The position numbers and the translations under genes are program-made. From positions 8,396 through 26,912 of the forward strand of contig DDUX01000148.1 of the NCBI GenBank assembly GCA_002345025.1: DNA of 18,517 nucleotides. Direction: 5' to 3'. Position 1 is the first letter of the stretch; each line of letters starts with the position of its first letter. The stretch is from Candidatus Accumulibacter iunctus. GTDB lineage: Bacteria > Pseudomonadota > Gammaproteobacteria > Burkholderiales > Rhodocyclaceae. Of this stretch, positions 15,382 to 18,517 are shown in pieces. The notes beneath the pieces are model-generated. The model was not told the DNA's origin, did no database searches, and saw only the letters and a list, made by a program, of their open reading frames with translations.

Positions 15382-16287
15382 ATGGCTTTCCGTCTGCCGC
15401 CGATGCACGCCCTCGAGGCCTTCGAGGCAGCGGCTCGCCAGCAGTCTTTCGTCAAGGCGGCCGACGAGCTCTGCGTCACCCAGTCGGCCGTCAGCCACCG
15501 CATCAGGCAGCTCGAGGACGACCTCGGCGTGCGGCTCTTCCTGCGCCTCAACCGCAACATCGTCCTGACGCCGCCGGGCGAGCGCTACCTGGCCGGCATC
15601 CGCGCGGCGCTCGCCGACATCGAACGGGCGACGCACGCCATCGCGCGCAGCGTACGGCACGAACTGCGCGTCAGCGTCGCGCCGGCGATCGGCAGCAAGT
15701 GGCTGGTCAGCCGCCTCGCCGACTTCCAGCGCCAGCACCCCGACATCGACCTGATCCTGTCGACCTCGACCCAACTCGGCATCATCCGCTCGGGCGAGGT
15801 CGACGTCGGTGTGCGCTATGGCCACGGGAAGTGGCCCGGCCTGCCGGCTTTCAAGATGTCGGACGAGGTGCTCGTCACCGTCTGCAGTCCGGACTACCCG
15901 GCACGTGTCGGCGGGCTAGACGAGCCCCGGCATCTCGCCCGCGCCAGCCTGCTGCGCCACCCGATCCTCCCCTGGCGGCCCTGGCTGCAGGCCGCTGGTC
16001 TCGACTGGCCGGAGCCTGCCGGCGGCGTCCGCTTCGACGACGCGGTGATGATGATCGAAGCCGCCGCCGCAGGCAACGGCGTTGCCCTCAGCCCGCGCCG
16101 GCTCGTCGAGCCGCACCTGGCGGCGGGCAGCCTGATTCAGGCCTTCGCCATCGAGGCGATCGATCACGGCTACCACGTGCTGCTCTCGCCCGACGCGCAG
16201 GCGAGGCCCTGGGTGATGGGCTTCGTCAACTGGCTGCTGGCGGCGGCGCGGCCGCTGCCGCCAGAGAACGACAGCCGCGCAGCGTAG
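15382..16287 (+). CDS. LysR-family regulator, GcvA type
   Basis: 301 residues. Winged helix-turn-helix at about residues 15-60 (FVKAADELCVTQSAVSHRIRQLEDDLGVRLF), followed by a substrate-binding domain with the GcvA-type features LRVSVAPAIGSKWLVSRL and GEVDVGVRYGHGKWPGL. Regulator of unknown target. The start is three bases after the YpjD-like stop, so it may be read from the same transcript. The ilvE-type gene follows in the same direction after 179 bases and is one possible target. The ligand is not predictable from sequence. Confidence 0.92.
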   Translation: MAFRLPPMHALEAFEAAARQQSFVKAADELCVTQSAVSHRIRQLEDDLGVRLFLRLNRNIVLTPPGERYLAGIRAALADIERATHAIARSVRHELRVSVAPAIGSKWLVSRLADFQRQHPDIDLILSTSTQLGIIRSGEVDVGVRYGHGKWPGLPAFKMSDEVLVTVCSPDYPARVGGLDEPRHLARASLLRHPILPWRPWLQAAGLDWPEPAGGVRFDDAVMMIEAAAAGNGVALSPRRLVEPHLAAGSLIQAFAIEAIDHGYHVLLSPDAQARPWVMGFVNWLLAAARPLPPENDSRAA

Positions 16288-16406
16288 CGCGCCGGGCGGC
16301 ATGGTTGCGCGCAGGCGGATACCGGCCGCCGGCGCGCACCGGCGGCGGCGGCGGAAGCGCTGCCCGAATGATGAATTCCGCTCATCCCCGCCGGCATTCT
16401 TTTCGT

Positions 16407-16435
16407 TTGTCGGCCCCGCCGGTCGCTGCCATTCT
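16407..16435 (+). promoter_or_regulatory. Candidate promoter before the ilvE-type gene
   Basis: TTGTCG (16407-16412) and CATTCT (16430-16435) are 17 bases apart, each matching the consensus at four positions. The spacing is right but the match is modest. It lies in the 179-base gap between the LysR gene and the aminotransferase. Confidence 0.35.
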
Positions 16436-16466
16436 GTGCTCTCGACAACCAGCGTGGGAGAAGGCA

Positions 16467-17399
16467 ATGAGCGGCGAAGATCAGGATGGCTGGATCTGGC
16501 TCGACGGTGAGTTCGTTCCCTGGCGTGAGGCCCGGGTGCACGTGCTGACGCACACGCTGCATTACGGGCTCGGCGTCTTCGAGGGGATTCGCGCCTACGC
16601 GACTGCCGGCGGGCCAGCGATCTTCAGGCTCGACGAGCACCTGCAGCGGCTCTTCGAATCGGCGCACATCCTTGGCCTGACGCACGACTTCGATCGTGCG
16701 ACGCTCGCCGACGCCTGCCGGCGGATCATCGCCCGCAATCGCCTCGCCGCCGGCTACATCCGCCCGCTGCTCTTCCTCGGCGCCGAGAAGGTCGGCCTCG
16801 ACCCGGTCGGCGCGCGCGTGCATGCGATGATCGCCGCCTGGCCGTGGCGCGCCTACCTCGGCGAGCGGGCGCTGAACGACGGCATACGCGTCCGGGTCTC
16901 GTCCTTCGCGCGGCATCACGTCAACGTCCAGATGTGTCGGGCGAAGTCGGTGTCGACCTACACCAACTCGATCCTTGCCAGCCGCGAAGCGCGAGCCGAT
17001 GGCTACGACGAGGCGCTGCTGCTCGACACCGCCGGCTTCGTCGCCGAGGGCGCCAGCGCCAATCTCTTCCTCGTGCGGCGGGGGGGGCTGCTCGACCCGG
17101 AGCTCACGTCGGCACTCGACGGCATCACCCGCCGCAGCGTCATCGAAATCGCTGCCGACCTGGGTCTGCCGGTGGTGGCGCGGCGCATCACGCGCGACGA
17201 ACTCTACTGTGCCGACGAAGTTCTGCTCACCGGCACCGCCGCCGAGATCACGCCGGTGATCGAGGTCGACCGCCGGCGCGTCGGCGACGGCCGTCCCGGG
17301 CCGCTGACGCGCGAACTGCAGCGACGTTACTTCGACTGGGTGCACGGTCGCGACGAGGCACGCGCCGGCTGGCTGACCCCGGTCGCCGACCACGGGTAG
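16467..17399 (+). CDS. ilvE: Branched-chain amino acid aminotransferase (class IV PLP)
   Basis: 310-residue fold-type IV aminotransferase, final transamination of Val, Ile and Leu synthesis and first step of their breakdown. Family marks are HTLHYGLGVFEGIRAY (30-44), the PLP lysine Lys160 in CRAKSVSTYTNS, YDEALLLD, FVAEGASANLF and TGTAAEITPV. The segment EGASANLF differs a little from the usual EGSGENIF. Start ATG with GGAGAAGG just upstream. Length is normal. Substrate could also be a D-amino acid or aminodeoxychorismate in this fold, but the overall pattern is IlvE. Confidence 0.9.
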   Translation: MSGEDQDGWIWLDGEFVPWREARVHVLTHTLHYGLGVFEGIRAYATAGGPAIFRLDEHLQRLFESAHILGLTHDFDRATLADACRRIIARNRLAAGYIRPLLFLGAEKVGLDPVGARVHAMIAAWPWRAYLGERALNDGIRVRVSSFARHHVNVQMCRAKSVSTYTNSILASREARADGYDEALLLDTAGFVAEGASANLFLVRRGGLLDPELTSALDGITRRSVIEIAADLGLPVVARRITRDELYCADEVLLTGTAAEITPVIEVDRRRVGDGRPGPLTRELQRRYFDWVHGRDEARAGWLTPVADHG

Positions 17400-17497
17400 A
17401 TGCCGGCCGGGCCGATGACGGTGGCTGGCCGTCACGGCACGCGGTTCGGCAAGGGTCATCGGCCAGGCGGCTGACGGCCGCCGCCCGGCAGCGGGCG
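17400..17497. other. Convergent gap between ilvE and the OsmC-like gene
   Basis: 98 bases. A six-pair inverted repeat (TGACGG at 17416-17421, CCGTCA at 17429-17434) with a seven-base loop follows the ilvE stop. No T-run follows, so it is at most a weak terminator. Nothing else is seen. Confidence 0.3.
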
Positions 17498-17977
17498 TCA
17501 GCCGCGAGGCGGCTCGAGTACCGGCTCGCAGCGGACTTCCGAGCGCACCGAACTGGCGATGAAGCATTCCTCGTGCGCCGCGTGATGCATCCGCCGGATT
17601 TCGTCGTCGGTTGGCAGGCGATCACCCGAGAAGCGCACCTCGGGCCGCAGGGTGACCAGCGTCATTGCCAGTTTGCCGTTGTCGTTCCGCGCCATGATCC
17701 CCGTTGGCTGGTCGCTGTAGCGGTCGACTCGATAGCCGCGGCCGGCGGCGATGGCCAGGAACCAGAGCAGGTGGCAACTCGCGAGCGAGGCGACGAAGGC
17801 CTCTTCCGGGTCTACCGCCGCCGCGTCGGAGTAGGGCAGCGGCACGACATGCGGCGACGAGGAAGCCGGCACCTCGACGCCACCGTCGAAGCGCAACAGG
17901 TGGCGGCGGCTGTAGCGGTTGTCGACGAAGGGCTGCTCGCCACGCAGCCAGAGAACTTCGGCGGAATACTCGGCCAT
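17498..17977 (-). CDS. OsmC family protein, second copy
   Basis: 159-residue OsmC-fold protein, only distantly similar to the one at 8248. Conserved cysteines are Cys68 in SLASCHLLWFL and Cys138 in HEECFIAS. The opening AEYSAEVLWLRG and FVDNRYSRRHLLRFDGG are typical of OsmC-like predicted redox proteins in proteobacteria. Family members reduce organic peroxides with these thiols; substrate not known here. The ATG at 17977 is 16 bases after the stop of the SprA-related gene, so the two are likely co-transcribed. The open frame extends over 130 codons further upstream, but that is a shadow of the neighbouring gene. Confidence 0.88.
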   Translation of the reverse strand: MAEYSAEVLWLRGEQPFVDNRYSRRHLLRFDGGVEVPASSSPHVVPLPYSDAAAVDPEEAFVASLASCHLLWFLAIAAGRGYRVDRYSDQPTGIMARNDNGKLAMTLVTLRPEVRFSGDRLPTDDEIRRMHHAAHEECFIASSVRSEVRCEPVLEPPRG

Positions 17978-17993
17978 GGCTGATTCCCGGTGT

Positions 17994-18517
17994 TCAGGCG
18001 AAGAGGTCGATGGCGGCGGCCGGCGCTTCGCCACCCGTCGCCGCGACGCCGGCATAGGCAGCGACCGTCGTCGCGCCGGCTGCCCTGCTGTCGGCCGCTG
18101 CCGTGGTGCCGGCCGTCCCGTCCCGCCGCAGCGCCAGTTCCATGCTCGCCTGCATCGCCATCCGCGTCGCCATGGCGGCGACCTGCCGATCCTGCGGCGA
18201 GGGGTCCGCCGGCGCCAGCGCCGCGGCCCGGATGCGCGCCGCCTTGTCGAGGGTCTCCTCGGGGCTGCGCCCGGGCGAGGTGTCGATGCCGACCTCGCCG
18301 CCGACGGCATAGCGTTGGCCGTCGGGCCCGATGGCGTAGCTGAAGCTGGCGCCGCTGCGCACCAGGCTGCCGCCGGCGGCGACATGCGCCATCTCGTGCG
18401 CGCGCACCAGGCGGTCGCTCCGTTGCAGGCTCTGCAGGCGCTGGCGGTCGGCCTCGGAGAGTTGGCCTTTCTGCTGCGCGCTGGCGGCAGCTACCGGCGG
18501 CCCGTCGGCCATCGGCT
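17994..18517 (-). CDS. SprA-related putative metalloprotease (partial)
   Basis: At least 172 residues, open to the window edge. The first visible ATG is at 18512, but the frame continues to the edge and the true start may lie outside. A zinc-peptidase-like HExxH motif is at 39-43 (RAHEMAHVAAGG), followed by GASFSYAIGPDGQRYAVGGEVGID, which is the core of the SprA-related family. An AAALAPADPSPQDRQVA segment follows and then an Ala/Gly/Thr-rich tail. No signal peptide is seen in what is visible. A metalloprotease role is inferred from the motif only; I know of no tested substrate. Confidence 0.8.
   Translation of the reverse strand, partial: PMADGPPVAAASAQQKGQLSEADRQRLQSLQRSDRLVRAHEMAHVAAGGSLVRSGASFSYAIGPDGQRYAVGGEVGIDTSPGRSPEETLDKAARIRAAALAPADPSPQDRQVAAMATRMAMQASMELALRRDGTAGTTAAADSRAAGATTVAAYAGVAATGGEAPAAAIDLFA

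Noticed and set aside
14670..17399. A 909-codon open frame covering the YpjD-like gene, the LysR gene and the ilvE-type gene
   Set aside because: Only its last 310 codons are family-like (the aminotransferase). The upstream part is an out-of-frame reading of the two preceding genes in GC-rich DNA, with low-complexity Arg/Ala/Gly composition.
1..18517. CRISPR arrays, insertion sequences, tRNA or rRNA genes, phage genes
   Set aside because: No regularly spaced direct repeats, transposase-like frames, terminal inverted repeats or tRNA-like cloverleafs were found on reading the window; the anti-SD match at 7760-7767 is only eight bases and is not an rRNA gene.

Overview
The window is GC-rich DNA of betaproteobacterial character. 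Gene families, gene order (rplM-rpsI-argC-erpA on one strand; rppH divergent from proS followed by a lytic transglycosylase; ffh divergent from a YpjD/CcsA-like gene) and a CNP1-like protein all fit the Rhodocyclales. 'Candidatus Accumulibacter' or a close relative is my best guess from memory; no database was searched.

Left part (1-4547): a minus-strand operon encodes a 49-aa membrane protein, a CuA-carrying subunit II and a heme-copper subunit I that is cut by the window edge and disrupted by two apparent frameshifts. Subunit I looks like a B-type cytochrome oxidase but lacks the active-site tyrosine, which points to a cytochrome-c-dependent nitric oxide reductase of the sNOR type. An FNR/DNR-like box lies where a class II activator site for this operon should be. 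Divergently transcribed are two overlapping CtaA/COX15 (heme A synthase family) genes.

Middle (4548-10806): erpA, argC, rpsI and rplM form a minus-strand housekeeping block. Upstream of rplM, in an otherwise gene-free stretch of about 800 bases, is a compact minus-strand unit: a strong sigma-70 promoter, about 105 transcribed bases and a strong intrinsic terminator. The predicted RNA presents a copy of the 16S rRNA anti-Shine-Dalgarno sequence in a hairpin loop and is the most interesting feature of the window. Then come an OsmC-family gene and, convergent to it, coq7, a CNP1-like gene and rppH.

Right part (10807-18517): proS and a lytic transglycosylase run rightward, ffh runs leftward, and divergent from ffh are a YpjD/CcsA-like membrane protein, a GcvA-type LysR regulator and an ilvE-type aminotransferase. 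The window ends with a second OsmC-like gene and a partial SprA-related putative metalloprotease, both on the minus strand.

Most genes are housekeeping. The accessory interest lies in the NO-reductase-like operon with its regulatory site and in the anti-SD small RNA.
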